Below are positions 51,767 to 60,849 of a stretch of DNA of 64,000 nt, in pieces. This stretch comes from Photobacterium proteolyticum (GTDB lineage Bacteria; Pseudomonadota; Gammaproteobacteria; Enterobacterales; Vibrionaceae): assembly GCF_001939735.1 (NCBI RefSeq), contig NZ_MJIL01000049.1, positions 1 through 64,000 of the forward strand. The letters are read 5' to 3'. The notes beneath the pieces were generated by a model that did not search any database, had not been told where the DNA came from, and worked only from the letters and a program-made list of their open reading frames with translations. How positions within the stretch are numbered: position 1 is the stretch's first letter; each line of letters opens with the position of its first letter. The position numbers and the translations under genes are program-made.

Positions 51767-54679
51767 TTAGATCGTTAGTTCGACTTGCTGGTGGATTTCT
51801 TCAATAAGCTTGTTTAACGAATCGTCAAGACTCGCCAGTTCCGCTTCGGTAGGCTGCTTGCCAACTTTCACTTTTTTCTCCACAGCCAATGCAGCCTCAC
51901 GGACATAAACGGCACTGATGCTGCCTGATGCGCCCTTTAGAGAGTGGCTGAGCAATATGGCCGAATCGAAATCATCCTTGGCCAGTGCCTGCTTGAGTTT
52001 GACTATATCCTGACTGTGCTCTTCGGCAAACATCTGGAGGAACTGCAGGATGATGTCATGGTCTTGATCCATCATATCAAGCAGGGCGTTGATTTCGATT
52101 TGCTGGAAACTCTCGGCCAGCAACTGGCTTTCACTGCTGTCGTTGGTATGGCTCTCATTCTGAGTGATTTCTCTGAAAAGCTCGTCGCTCAGTACATTGC
52201 CACCGACGCAGCCGTCTGTCAGGCCCTCTTCTTCTTGCTCAATAGCATCAAGCACTTCTGTTGCCTCTGCCGTGTTTTCTTGTGATCTGGCAGCCTGTTG
52301 ATCGGCCTCATATGCCGAGCGTAGCAATGCCATATGGGTGATCTTGCTTTTAAAGCGCTGGAGGGCGTCAAGCAGCTTTTGTTCATCGAGAGGTTTAGTG
52401 ATCACGCAGTCGACGCCGGCAACAATCATGTTCTTCTGGGTTTCTTCAAACACATCAGCGGTACAGGCGAAGATAGGGATCTGGCTGACAGGCGACGATA
52501 AGGCTCGGATTTTAGTGGTTGCTTCAATGCCGTCCATAACCGGCATATGGTTATCCATCAATACGACATCAAAGAATTCACTCTCAAGGATAGCCAGGGC
52601 CTCGGCTCCATTTTCGGCAACATAGGTCTGGAACCCGCGTTGTTTGAGGAAGGAATCAATGATCAATACATTGAGGTTATTGTCCTCGACAATCAAGACC
52701 CTGAGATTGGCAAAGGCCCGGTGGTCGAACTCGATGCTTTCCTGTGCCGGCACCATATATTGCCCCTGGTGGATGCCTAGCGTGACCGTAAAGGTCGAAC
52801 CTGCGCCGGGAATACTGTCGAGTTGAATCTGCCCGCTCATCAGTTCTGCCAGCTGTTTGACAATGCTCAGACCGAGGCCCGTGCCACCGAAGCGGCGACT
52901 GGTTGAAGCTTCTGCCTGGGCAAAAGGATCAAAGATGTATTGGATACGTTCGGGATCGATGCCAATTCCGGTATCACGGGCCACAATGGTAAGGATCTTC
53001 TCGCCGGGGTTTTCTCCATCCTCCAGTTTCAGTGTCACTTGTACCTTGCCGCGTTCCGTGAACTTGATGGCATTGCTGATCAGGTTAAACAGGATTTGGC
53101 GGATCCGCGCTTTATCGGCATAGAACCAGTCGTTGGGATTGAATTCGCACTGGATATCGAAGCCGATGCCTTTTTCTTTGGCAAGCGAGTAGTAGGTACT
53201 TTCTATGGTACCGACCAAATCAGTAAAACAGAAATTGGTGGGATCCAGCTTAAGCTGTCCTTGCTCGATCTTGGAAAAATCGAGAATGTCATTCAGCAGC
53301 GACATCATATGCTTGCCGGAGTCGAGCAGGGTACGGAGGTGGTGATCCTGCTCTTCGGTCAGCTTCGTCTTCAGCAGCAGCTGCGATAACCCCAGCATCC
53401 CGTTCATCGGGGTTCGGATTTCATGGGAAAGGTTGGCCAGAAAGGCTGATTTTGCCCGATCAGCGGCTTCCGCCTTGTGCAGTGCCCGGTTTAATCGTTC
53501 GGTATCGTAGGAGATTTTGTCTGCACCCTGGTTGAGTGCATCGTGCAATACCTGAAACTCATGCGGACCTTCAATGCGTTCGTTGCGGGCATAGTTGCCA
53601 AGCTTAAACTGAGCTGCAAAGCGTGACAGTTTGGCCAGCGGCATGGTGATTCGCTTGGTCAGGGCAATAGACAGGATGATCACAATACCCGCAGTCAAAA
53701 ACAGGGCCAGCATGAAGTAGCGGTGCAGGTAGTCAACCGCCTGGGTTACTGTATTTTGCGGGGTTATCGATACCAGTGACCAAAGAGGCTTACCGTCATT
53801 TCCCTGAGTTCCGAGACGGGTTATGGTTGCAATCAACGGCTCATTGTACCGGTCGGTATAATGCATGATTTCACTGGTCGATGTGTGAGTGTTGCTATCA
53901 TCCTGGTTATACACCTGCTTAAAGTTAGCAAACACTTGAAGCGGGTGGCCTTGGTTTATGCCCGATAGGATCACGTCGCCTTTTTGACCGATAAGGATGA
54001 TGTAGTCAGTATCGCTGATGCGTTCGCCGAGGAAGGTCAGTTGGTTGTTGATTTCGCTTAGTTCGTATTTGACCACAAGTAGCTTTTGGTTGCCCGGTGC
54101 ACCTGGCTCCGGCTGCTGGTGCGTAATCGTGGAAATGAAGTAGATAAACGGGGTCTTGTCCAGCCCCAGAGGAAGGGAAACATAGACATCATTGTCCTGT
54201 GAGGCAAGCATGTCAGTCACTTCACTGAGCCGGGTAATACCTGCCTGTTTGAGTTCCTGATTAAGGGCTTGAGTCGTTTGGAACGATGAGGATTCAATGA
54301 GTTCGAAGTGGTCCTGGTCGTTGCCATTCTGATTGTTTTCAAGCAGGTAAATTGCCGAGAAAGCGGTATCGACTGTCGTAATTTCAGAAAGGTAGTGGCT
54401 GAGAAAGCCTTCGTCAGATTGAATGGTGTCGGAGGCGAGATCAAACACTGGCGAATTAGCTAACGTTCTGATGCTCAGAATTCTTTTGGCGATGATATCG
54501 TCAATGTTTTGCGCGGCAAGCTCGGTTCTACTGCTCAAACCTTGAGAGATCTGGGAAAGCGCCACAGTCGAGAGCTTCTCGCTGCTAACCCAGCTATAAA
54601 TAAACGCAGGGATAATGCCGACAAACAGCATGCTCGCAAGCAATATAGGCTTAATTCTATTTGGGACTATCCTTATCAA
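51767..54679 (-). CDS. hybrid sensor histidine kinase with receiver and Hpt domains
   Basis: A 970-residue phosphorelay kinase. TM1 about 12-30, a periplasmic Cache-type sensor (about 35-325), TM2 about 330-352, HAMP, HisKA with SHEIRTPMNG (His419), HATPase with NLISNAIKFTERG and GLGLSIVKQL, a receiver with LMDNHMPVMDG (Asp709) and a C-terminal Hpt with LLSHSLKGASGS (His912). This layout (ArcB/BarA/LuxQ-like) passes phosphate to a separate receiver protein, which is not encoded nearby. Single gene. The ligand is unknown. Confidence 0.92.
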   Translation of the reverse strand: MIRIVPNRIKPILLASMLFVGIIPAFIYSWVSSEKLSTVALSQISQGLSSRTELAAQNIDDIIAKRILSIRTLANSPVFDLASDTIQSDEGFLSHYLSEITTVDTAFSAIYLLENNQNGNDQDHFELIESSSFQTTQALNQELKQAGITRLSEVTDMLASQDNDVYVSLPLGLDKTPFIYFISTITHQQPEPGAPGNQKLLVVKYELSEINNQLTFLGERISDTDYIILIGQKGDVILSGINQGHPLQVFANFKQVYNQDDSNTHTSTSEIMHYTDRYNEPLIATITRLGTQGNDGKPLWSLVSITPQNTVTQAVDYLHRYFMLALFLTAGIVIILSIALTKRITMPLAKLSRFAAQFKLGNYARNERIEGPHEFQVLHDALNQGADKISYDTERLNRALHKAEAADRAKSAFLANLSHEIRTPMNGMLGLSQLLLKTKLTEEQDHHLRTLLDSGKHMMSLLNDILDFSKIEQGQLKLDPTNFCFTDLVGTIESTYYSLAKEKGIGFDIQCEFNPNDWFYADKARIRQILFNLISNAIKFTERGKVQVTLKLEDGENPGEKILTIVARDTGIGIDPERIQYIFDPFAQAEASTSRRFGGTGLGLSIVKQLAELMSGQIQLDSIPGAGSTFTVTLGIHQGQYMVPAQESIEFDHRAFANLRVLIVEDNNLNVLIIDSFLKQRGFQTYVAENGAEALAILESEFFDVVLMDNHMPVMDGIEATTKIRALSSPVSQIPIFACTADVFEETQKNMIVAGVDCVITKPLDEQKLLDALQRFKSKITHMALLRSAYEADQQAARSQENTAEATEVLDAIEQEEEGLTDGCVGGNVLSDELFREITQNESHTNDSSESQLLAESFQQIEINALLDMMDQDHDIILQFLQMFAEEHSQDIVKLKQALAKDDFDSAILLSHSLKGASGSISAVYVREAALAVEKKVKVGKQPTEAELASLDDSLNKLIEEIHQQVELTI

Positions 54680-54944
54680 ACTGCATCTACCCCGAGTTTT
54701 GGTTTTTATTAATTATTTGTAAATAAATCTTAGATAATTATCAAATACTACGCTTGATAGAGGGAAGGAAAGTTGATCTGTCCAGCAAAGCGTGGCTCAT
54801 TTTAAACAGAAGAGGATGACATGGAGTTTAAGCATGACGGAAGCTGAGTATTTGCATTCTGGTCGGGCTTCCTCGCTGGTGTGGGAAACGTGTAGGGGGA
54901 TGCAGAAACAGAGGCTGCCGTATTAGGCAGCCTTGATGTTGTTA

Positions 54945-56435
54945 TTAGTTGAGTAACTGTTCCAACGTTAGTGGTGCGGAGGTCAACCCCATTTGCTGAG
55001 CGGGGGTTAAGCCAGAACGGTCCTGGTGACACAGGTTATGCCAGGCTCTGTAGATATCCAGCAGTGGTAACAGGCCAGCAGGACGAAGTTTCCTGCGAGG
55101 TTCGTCAACCAGCTGTGCGAACTGATCATGGAACCGTTTTTGGTATTTACTGATGGCATCGTGTGACGCCAGCTCCAACCATTTCTGCTCGTTGCCTTTC
55201 TCGCCGCCAAGATGACAAATTCCTTTGCCGATATCGTTGTGACGGGTAAAGGCCCAGCGATCTCGCCACCAACCCATAAGAACGATGTCTACTCGTCCTG
55301 CCTCTTGACCATGCTGCCAGCCTTGGTCGTTTTCGACATAAATCGGATGAATAGTCTTGTCTTTAATGCGCTCCATGAAAACCGAGATACAGGCAGAACG
55401 CAGTAGCGGTTCCTGAGGCATAAAAATAGACAGCGATTCGTTGTATTCCAGCATCTGGGACAAATGCAGGTAGTGTGCATATACCGTGTATTGCGGGCGG
55501 ATCAGGCAGCCCTTGGTCGGATAGTTTATCAGCGGCATGCTGGTTAGCGGATCTTCAAGGTTAGGGCGCGAAAGTACTTCACGGTACTTGGTATCGACAC
55601 GTGCCAGGATCCCCTGTGGCGCCGGTGGCAGTACTTCGACAAGCCTTGCTCCCGGCGCTGCCATCAAACGGGTGCCGTCTACATACGGGTCGTGCTGGTC
55701 GCTTGGGTTCTCAACATCATTTTGCTGATAATTTACGTGTTGTCCGACGACATAACCGGATGCCGCTTCACAACTGGCAATCCAGCTGACACCGTTACTG
55801 CTGTGGGGTTGCAGCGGTACCAGATCGGAGGCCAGTGACAGGTCTTGTGCATGTTTGAAGAGTCGAGCATCAAACATCGATAACTGGCGACGACAGCGGC
55901 TGGCAATATGCGATAGCTGATCGTAGAAAGATTTCGGATTCATGCCCAGACGACGACAGATATCCCGTACCGAATACCCGGTAAAAAGCAGGGCGAGCAG
56001 CTTTTGCTGCACCTGGTTTTTGCCATTGAAGCCAGACCAGCGGTCAACGAAGGTAGCCTGGCAGCATTTACAACGGTAACGCTGGCGGTCGCCACTGTAG
56101 CCAAAGGCATGATAAAGATGACGGTGGGTCAGCACGGGAAGACCGAGGTTTTCACACTCTGGATTGCTACAGGCGGGCAGGCCGCTGCTCTGCATCAGTT
56201 TCAGCCGGGAAACTTCTTCAACTACATCATGATTACTCAGGACCGGCGGAAAGGCGCCACACTCACGGCAAACTAAGGTAGGGCGGTTCGGGTTGGAGCG
56301 CTGAAGGACATAGTGGTTCTTGTCGTCAGAGCCAAAATTAATGCAACCTACTGTTTTGCAATGATTAAGCTGAAGTTTACCGCTAGCAGCTGGTAGTAAG
56401 GTGTCGTTGCTATCGGTGTGAAGTTTTTTCATCAT
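54945..56435 (-). CDS. transposase-like zinc-ribbon protein, apparently domesticated
   Basis: A 496-residue protein. Two zinc-ribbon-like segments are seen: CKTVGC/CRECG (about 26-62) and CSNPEC/YRCKCCQATF (about 88-130), the latter as in IS1/InsA and IS1595-type transposases. An HTH follows (TGYSVRDICRRLGMNPKSFYDQL). The central part (ASDLVPLQPHSSNGVSWIAS...VVGQHVNY) could be a decayed DDE/RNase-H core, and the end shows 'IDIYRAWHNLCHQDRSGLTPAQQMGL' type sequence (seen here as DIYRAWHNLCHQ). No terminal repeats of an insertion sequence frame it. It is probably a fixed chromosomal gene rather than a mobile one; function unknown. Confidence 0.65.
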   Translation of the reverse strand: MMKKLHTDSNDTLLPAASGKLQLNHCKTVGCINFGSDDKNHYVLQRSNPNRPTLVCRECGAFPPVLSNHDVVEEVSRLKLMQSSGLPACSNPECENLGLPVLTHRHLYHAFGYSGDRQRYRCKCCQATFVDRWSGFNGKNQVQQKLLALLFTGYSVRDICRRLGMNPKSFYDQLSHIASRCRRQLSMFDARLFKHAQDLSLASDLVPLQPHSSNGVSWIASCEAASGYVVGQHVNYQQNDVENPSDQHDPYVDGTRLMAAPGARLVEVLPPAPQGILARVDTKYREVLSRPNLEDPLTSMPLINYPTKGCLIRPQYTVYAHYLHLSQMLEYNESLSIFMPQEPLLRSACISVFMERIKDKTIHPIYVENDQGWQHGQEAGRVDIVLMGWWRDRWAFTRHNDIGKGICHLGGEKGNEQKWLELASHDAISKYQKRFHDQFAQLVDEPRRKLRPAGLLPLLDIYRAWHNLCHQDRSGLTPAQQMGLTSAPLTLEQLLN

Positions 56436-56470
56436 ATCAGCCTAACCTTATCCTTGTGCCTGAGCAATAC

Positions 56471-56494
56471 GTGCGGTGAACAGCGTGACCGCAC
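56471..56494. repeat. inverted repeat upstream of the transposase-like gene
   Basis: GTGCGGT and ACCGCAC are separated by 10 bases, 36 bases before the start codon of the transposase-like gene. It may be an operator. Confidence 0.45.
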
Positions 56495-56513
56495 ATAGAA
56501 GGGGGAGGGAAGG

Positions 56514-56549
56514 GTACTGAATAAAAGGGGTTAACCTTTTATTCAGTAC
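56514..56549. repeat. 15 bp perfect inverted repeat
   Basis: GTACTGAATAAAAGG and its exact reverse complement are separated by GGTTAA. This strong hairpin or operator lies about 80-115 bases before the transposase-like gene. The remainder of 56550-56817 is AT-rich without visible genes, apart from a weak GC-rich hairpin after deoD (about 56782-56808). Confidence 0.6.
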
Positions 56550-56817
56550 TAAATTAGAAGCAATGAATTTACAGAGATACTATTTAGCACGCCTGAGGGA
56601 TGCCATGTCGGCAATACTCAGTTTAAATTGTGTAAGACGCCACATTTTACAAAATTTGAGCCGCGGCTAAACAATACCCCTATAATTTCGTTAGCTCTAA
56701 TTGTCCCTAGTTTTCACTAATACTAATATAATCAATTTCTTAATAACATTAGTATTAGCGCTAGCTAATGAAGAAAAGCGGCCAGTGCATCGGGGGCGCA
56801 CCAGCCACTAGAATTAT

Positions 56818-57528
56818 TTAGATGTTAATTGCTGTTTCTAGTGCAACATTCATCATCTGGTTGAACGACTTCTGACGGTCTTCAGAGCTTAGTTTTTCGC
56901 CACGCTTGATGTGGTCAGAAACAGTCAGGATTGTCAGAGCTTTCGCGCCAAGTTCAGCTGCAACACCGTAGATACCAGCGGCTTCCATATCCACACCTAG
57001 CATGCCTAGCTGTTCCATCTTGTCGAACAGGTCAGCTTCTGGGCTGTAGAACAGGTCTGCCGAGAATACGTTACCAACACGTACAGGAACGTTCTGCAGG
57101 CGAGCCTGGTTTACAGACGTTTCCAGCAGATGGAAGTCAGCAATTGCTGCGAAATCGTGGTTGTTGAAACGGATGCGGTTAACTTTAGAGTCAGTAGATG
57201 CACCCATACCGATGATTACGTCCATCAGTTTTACATCATCATGTACCGCGCCACAGCTACCGACACGGATGACGTTTTTAACACCAAAATCTTTGATCAG
57301 TTCGTGAACATAGATTGAGCATGAAGGAATGCCCATACCGTGGCCCATGACAGAAACTGGCTTACCCTTGTAGGTACCGGTGTAACCGAACATGTTGCGA
57401 ACGTCGCAAACTAGCTTTACATCTTCCAGGAAGTTTTCTGCGATGAATTTTGCACGAAGCGGGTCACCTGGCATCAGGACTGTTTCTGCAAAATCACCAA
57501 GTTCAGCATTGATATGTGGGGTAGCCAT
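56818..57528 (-). CDS. deoD: purine nucleoside phosphorylase
   Basis: A 236-residue cytosolic enzyme, the DeoD-type hexameric purine nucleoside phosphorylase, that splits purine (deoxy)ribonucleosides with phosphate. Start [21 protein letters not shown] holds His5 and Gly/Asp of the phosphate site; IRVGSCGAV and [11 protein letters not shown] bind phosphate and ribose; [10 protein letters not shown] has the catalytic Asp near 204. Full-length and highly typical. The gene follows a XapX-domain gene by 43 bases, as in other vibrios. Confidence 0.96.
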   Translation of the reverse strand: MATPHINAELGDFAETVLMPGDPLRAKFIAENFLEDVKLVCDVRNMFGYTGTYKGKPVSVMGHGMGIPSCSIYVHELIKDFGVKNVIRVGSCGAVHDDVKLMDVIIGMGASTDSKVNRIRFNNHDFAAIADFHLLETSVNQARLQNVPVRVGNVFSADLFYSPEADLFDKMEQLGMLGVDMEAAGIYGVAAELGAKALTILTVSDHIKRGEKLSSEDRQKSFNQMMNVALETAINI

Positions 57529-57571
57529 AGCTCACTCCTAGGAATTCATTAATAAATTAAATACGGGGGAC

Positions 57572-57742
57572 TTAAGAGAAAAAACGTTCAACAATAGTTT
57601 GGTATGCAATGCCACCAAGGTAAACACCGACGATACCCATAATGCCCGGCAGTACTGGTGGCGCAGGAAGCGGAAGTTTGATGGCAGAAAAAAATACGCC
57701 AACAATTAACCCTGCAAAAACCGCAAGCAGAATCTCGTTCAT
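57572..57742 (-). CDS. XapX domain small membrane protein
   Basis: A 56-residue protein with two hydrophobic helices (EILLAVFAGLIVGVFFSAI and GIMGIVGVYLGGIAY) around the PLPAPPVLPG motif, which defines the XapX/DUF1427 family. Function unknown; often encoded beside nucleoside genes. ATG 57742 has GAGGG upstream; the frame runs back to 57766. It is the first gene of the operon with deoD. Confidence 0.82.
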   Translation of the reverse strand: MNEILLAVFAGLIVGVFFSAIKLPLPAPPVLPGIMGIVGVYLGGIAYQTIVERFFS

Positions 57743-57859
57743 ATGTTTACCCTCTGTGTGTTGCATAAGATTGTGACGGCTTGTGAGGCTGCTCTAAATG
57801 GCGCCCTTTTGTTGTTGCCGTTTGATAGAGCCAGTGTAGGGAACGTGCTCTTACATTCT

Positions 57860-57879
57860 CGCGATCTTGATCACAATTT
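57860..57879 (-). promoter_or_regulatory. possible CRP site upstream of XapX-deoD
   Basis: On the minus strand it reads AAATTGTGATCAAGATCGCG: one perfect TGTGATC half and a weak second half. CRP control of nucleoside genes is well known. A GTTGCAT, like a CytR half-site, lies nearer the gene (about 57760-57766). Confidence 0.4.
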
Positions 57880-58318
57880 GTTTCCCTATTATCTAAAAAT
57901 AGCGCCTTGATTACCAATTCTGTTGAAATTGGGAGGGGAAGCGTTTGCTTTTGGGTGGTATATATTCAGAAGATTAATTCTTGGTTTGTCCTTATAACTT
58001 TTACTTATCAGGTGGTTATATATGGTTGTGGGTAAATAAATGCAAATATCAAGGCAATGAAACACGAATCTTCAATGTGTGATCTTGTAATGGATTTCAT
58101 CCAGGACGAACCGGTCTCGGACCTAATTTGCAGCTTTTTTTATGGCTAGAGATTCATAAGGCTAGGAACAAAATGTGACGTTGAGGTGAGTCCGCACACG
58201 GAAATGAGCGAATGCGCCGGGTTTACGGTATGTTCTTGTGAAATTCTAAGTAATAATAAAGATTACAAATGATTGGGTTCTATTTAACTGCGCAAATTTT
58301 AGACGAGGGAATGTAACC
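57880..58318. other. intergenic region before the beta-barrel gene
   Basis: About 440 bases without a coding-like frame. It should hold the promoter of the beta-barrel gene. No repeats or RNA families were recognised. Confidence 0.35.
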
Positions 58319-58834
58319 ATGAAGAAAACATTGCTAGCTGCCATGTTGGCGTTGACGGCTCTACCGGCAAGTGCTGATATCTTTGGCTTATCGGTCGGTG
58401 CGACTGCAGGAGCCGCTCAGTTAGATTTTCAAGGCAATAAAGAGTACGGGTATGAGTACGGCCTGAATGCCAGCTATGCATTGAATGACTTTTTTAGCAT
58501 TAATGCAGGTGTTGTTCAGGGCAGCGGCGAGGTGGACTCCGATCTGTCGGCGTCCAAGAATGACATTGACTACACAGCCTTTCCGGTTACATTGCGAGGC
58601 GATCTACCTTTGTTGATTGGTAGCCTGTATGCCAAAGCGGGTACTAACTTTTATGATGTCGATGTTGCAAGAGATGGCGTAAAAGCCACTGATGACGGTT
58701 GGGCATTTACTGGCGGTGCGGGTTTCGTTCTTACGCTATTACCACTTGTAGATTTAAGCCTGGGTTACGAGTACCGCGATATGGGCGAAGTAACAAACAA
58801 TGCCGTTGTCGTTGGTGTTGATATTAGCTTGTAG
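58319..58834 (+). CDS. small outer-membrane beta-barrel protein
   Basis: A 171-residue protein with signal peptide KKTLLAAMLALTALPASA (cleaved before DIFG). The mature part (about 150 residues) has alternating strands: GLSVGATAGAAQLDF, YGYEYGLNASYALNDFFSI, LYAKAGTNFYDV, LSLGYEYRDMGEV, and ends VVVGVDISL. This fits an 8-stranded OmpA/YfaZ-like barrel. Function unknown; single-gene unit with strong terminator. Confidence 0.8.
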   Translation: MKKTLLAAMLALTALPASADIFGLSVGATAGAAQLDFQGNKEYGYEYGLNASYALNDFFSINAGVVQGSGEVDSDLSASKNDIDYTAFPVTLRGDLPLLIGSLYAKAGTNFYDVDVARDGVKATDDGWAFTGGAGFVLTLLPLVDLSLGYEYRDMGEVTNNAVVVGVDISL

Positions 58835-58860
58835 GTTCGGCTGTCCATAGTAAGTAATGA

Positions 58861-58886
58861 AAAAGCTGCGTTATGCAGCTTTTTTA
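58861..58886 (+). terminator. terminator of the beta-barrel gene
   Basis: AAAAGCTGC and GCAGCTTTT pair around GTTAT, with a T run. Confidence 0.88.
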
Positions 58887-58904
58887 ATTGACTGATTTGT
58901 CTTA

Positions 58905-59135
58905 TCACACCGTTGACTCCGAAGGATTGATGTTCCTTGAAAGTTGTTTATAGGTGTCATTGTATGTGTCGATGAATCTATCCTGGTTAAAGGCTAAAAA
59001 ACCGTGTCCGACACCATGCTCCCATAGCAACTCCCTCTCGCTTTTAAATAAACCACTAATGAAATTTTCCGTCTGAATAAAAAAGATGGTGGCATCATTT
59101 ATTTCTATGGGATGTTCAGTGTTGCGGCTTATTTC
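58905..59135 (-). pseudogene. frameshifted gene remnant
   Basis: The minus frame ending at TGA 58905-58907 is open for 76 codons but has no start codon. It reads protein-like sequence: HPIEINDATIFFIQTENF, ELLWEHGVGHGFLAFNQDRF, DTYNDTYKQLSRN. Just upstream another frame (TSDAIRYQYTSQLHYLAVIK) is open and then stops, as after a frameshift. Family not recognised. The rest of the gap (59136-59392) shows no further gene. Confidence 0.4.
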
Positions 59136-59392
59136 TTAATGACAGCCAAATAATGTAATTGAGAAGTATATTGATAACGTATGGCATCACTCGTGGTGTT
59201 TTTTTAGTTAACCAGTTTAATGCGCCGCAGGAATGCATTTATTGGTAAAGATTATAGAATGTAATTATCGCGAGCTTTATTTTTGGCTCTGGCAGGATAA
59301 ATTGATAAAAAGACGAAACTGATCAAGGTCGATGTGCTTGTAATCCTTTACTATGAACTTAACAATTTGAGGTCATCAGTGGAGGGTAGAAT

Positions 59393-60166
59393 ATGTCAAA
59401 CTATGAGCATTACCAGGCAACAGTTGCAAGGGTTAATGCTGCTATCCTTCGAAGGTTAACTCGTCCGTGGCAGGTTCAGTACCAGGGCGTTAATGACTCT
59501 GATGAGCAGCAATTATTATTAGTCGCACCGAGTGGCTCTATTTGCCAGCGATTATCCTTGCCAAAAGCCATGGCTGAATCATTTTGGTCCGATAATGAGC
59601 CTGTGAGCAACCAGGTAACCGAATATGTTGTGCGTGGTGCAGCACGTCTTGCACCGCTGCGTCAGACATCCTATCGAAACAACTTTCCTCACTGGCTCGA
59701 ACACTGCCTGCAGCAGTTGCATTATCTGATGCTCTCCAAAGAGCACTTAATGCAGGTGATGGCAGATACCCATTATCCTTATCCCAGTAAAGTTAAGATT
59801 CAGGGGAGCTACTTACCATGTTGGGTGTGGTATGCCGATGACGGGCAACGTGCCGTGTCGGTGATAGACAAACGGACCGGACTGTTCAGTAAGCCCCGGA
59901 TGGTAGAAGGCTATCAGCTGGTGGATAGCGAAAAGTGGTTTGGTGCCCAAGTGATAGATTCTGCCGAGGAATCAATTGAGACAGTGACCTATTATGTTGC
60001 AGAGCAGCTGAAAGGCCAGAAGGTGCCTGATGACAGTGAACCGACATTGACTGACGCTCTGCATAATCCTTGCTCGTCGACGTTAAGTCCGGTGCTGAGC
60101 GTAGCCTTGGTTACCGGGATACTGGTTGGCTTTTTCATTATCTTGAAGATGCACTTAGGTTTTTAG
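59393..60166 (+). CDS. protein of unknown function with C-terminal TM anchor
   Basis: A 257-residue protein. Residues 1-225 are soluble, rich in Gln, Trp and Tyr (RRLTRPWQVQYQGVNDSDEQ; SYRNNFPHWLEHCLQQLHYL; LPCWVWYADDGQRAVSVIDK). A single hydrophobic helix VLSVALVTGILVGFFIIL lies at the very end, so it is probably tail-anchored in the inner membrane, facing the cytosol. No family recognised. ATG with GGAGGG in front. Single gene between a pseudogene and DUF3283. Confidence 0.65.
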   Translation: MSNYEHYQATVARVNAAILRRLTRPWQVQYQGVNDSDEQQLLLVAPSGSICQRLSLPKAMAESFWSDNEPVSNQVTEYVVRGAARLAPLRQTSYRNNFPHWLEHCLQQLHYLMLSKEHLMQVMADTHYPYPSKVKIQGSYLPCWVWYADDGQRAVSVIDKRTGLFSKPRMVEGYQLVDSEKWFGAQVIDSAEESIETVTYYVAEQLKGQKVPDDSEPTLTDALHNPCSSTLSPVLSVALVTGILVGFFIILKMHLGF

Positions 60167-60267
60167 AACCTAGAACCTAGTAACTGGGTGTCCAGTTGAT
60201 TTAGCCCATTGGTCTGAAGCTAAAAATCGGCTAATATCGGCGCTGTGTTTTACCGTGGTACTGGGCT

Positions 60268-60474
60268 ATGCATAATCTAACGCTATTATCTGACGCTGAA
60301 AAAAATCGTATTGAACTCGACAAGCAAGCGGCCTACGCCGTATGGCAAGTTAAAAATGCCAAGAAGGGATATGAGGTCTTTGCCGAGCTGAGTAACAATA
60401 TCGACGATGATGACGAACGAGACTTTTTCGAGCGTTCCGTCAGTAAATACAAGTCTCAGATGGGCGTGGCATAG
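60268..60474 (+). CDS. DUF3283 small protein
   Basis: A 68-residue acidic protein (HNLTLLSDAEKNRIELDKQAAYAVWQ; DDDDERDFFERSVSKYK). This matches DUF3283, found mostly in Vibrionaceae, of unknown function. Soluble, probably helical. It lies 101 bases after the tail-anchored protein gene and is closed by a terminator. Confidence 0.75.
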   Translation: MHNLTLLSDAEKNRIELDKQAAYAVWQVKNAKKGYEVFAELSNNIDDDDERDFFERSVSKYKSQMGVA

Positions 60475-60528
60475 TTTCACTCAATGTGTTCTTTGAGCCA
60501 TTTGCTGAACAGGCGTATGATTTGAATG

Positions 60529-60553
60529 AAAAGCTGCCGATGGCAGCTTTTTT
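60529..60553 (+). terminator. terminator of the DUF3283 gene
   Basis: AAAGCTGCC and GGCAGCTTT pair around GAT, with a T run. Confidence 0.9.
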
Positions 60554-60849
60554 GATCTGGCTGTATTTTTTGCATGCGCTTTTTATTTCTTTTTGGCCTC
60601 AATATAGCGTAGCTGCTCAGTGATATTCGCGAAGTTCATGATTCTGAGGCATAATGCGCGCCTTTTTCTGTATGGTCTGGTATCTTAGGAAGAGACATAA
60701 CCGGATGGGGTACTGATGTTCTCTGGCTTCGGCAACCTAGATATTCTGGATTAACTATTTGGTAACACACCGGTGCCCGTTAGCTCAGGCAGAGTGCTTG
60801 TACGCATTTATTGGCAAGTTGGGGCTGCCCGGTACAAAAGGAAGATGAA

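Noticed and set aside
60775-60803. tRNA-like stretch (GCCCGTTAGCTCAGGCAGAG) before the GltR-like gene
   Set aside because: It resembles a tRNA 5' half, but no matching acceptor strand, anticodon arm or T-arm follows within tRNA length.
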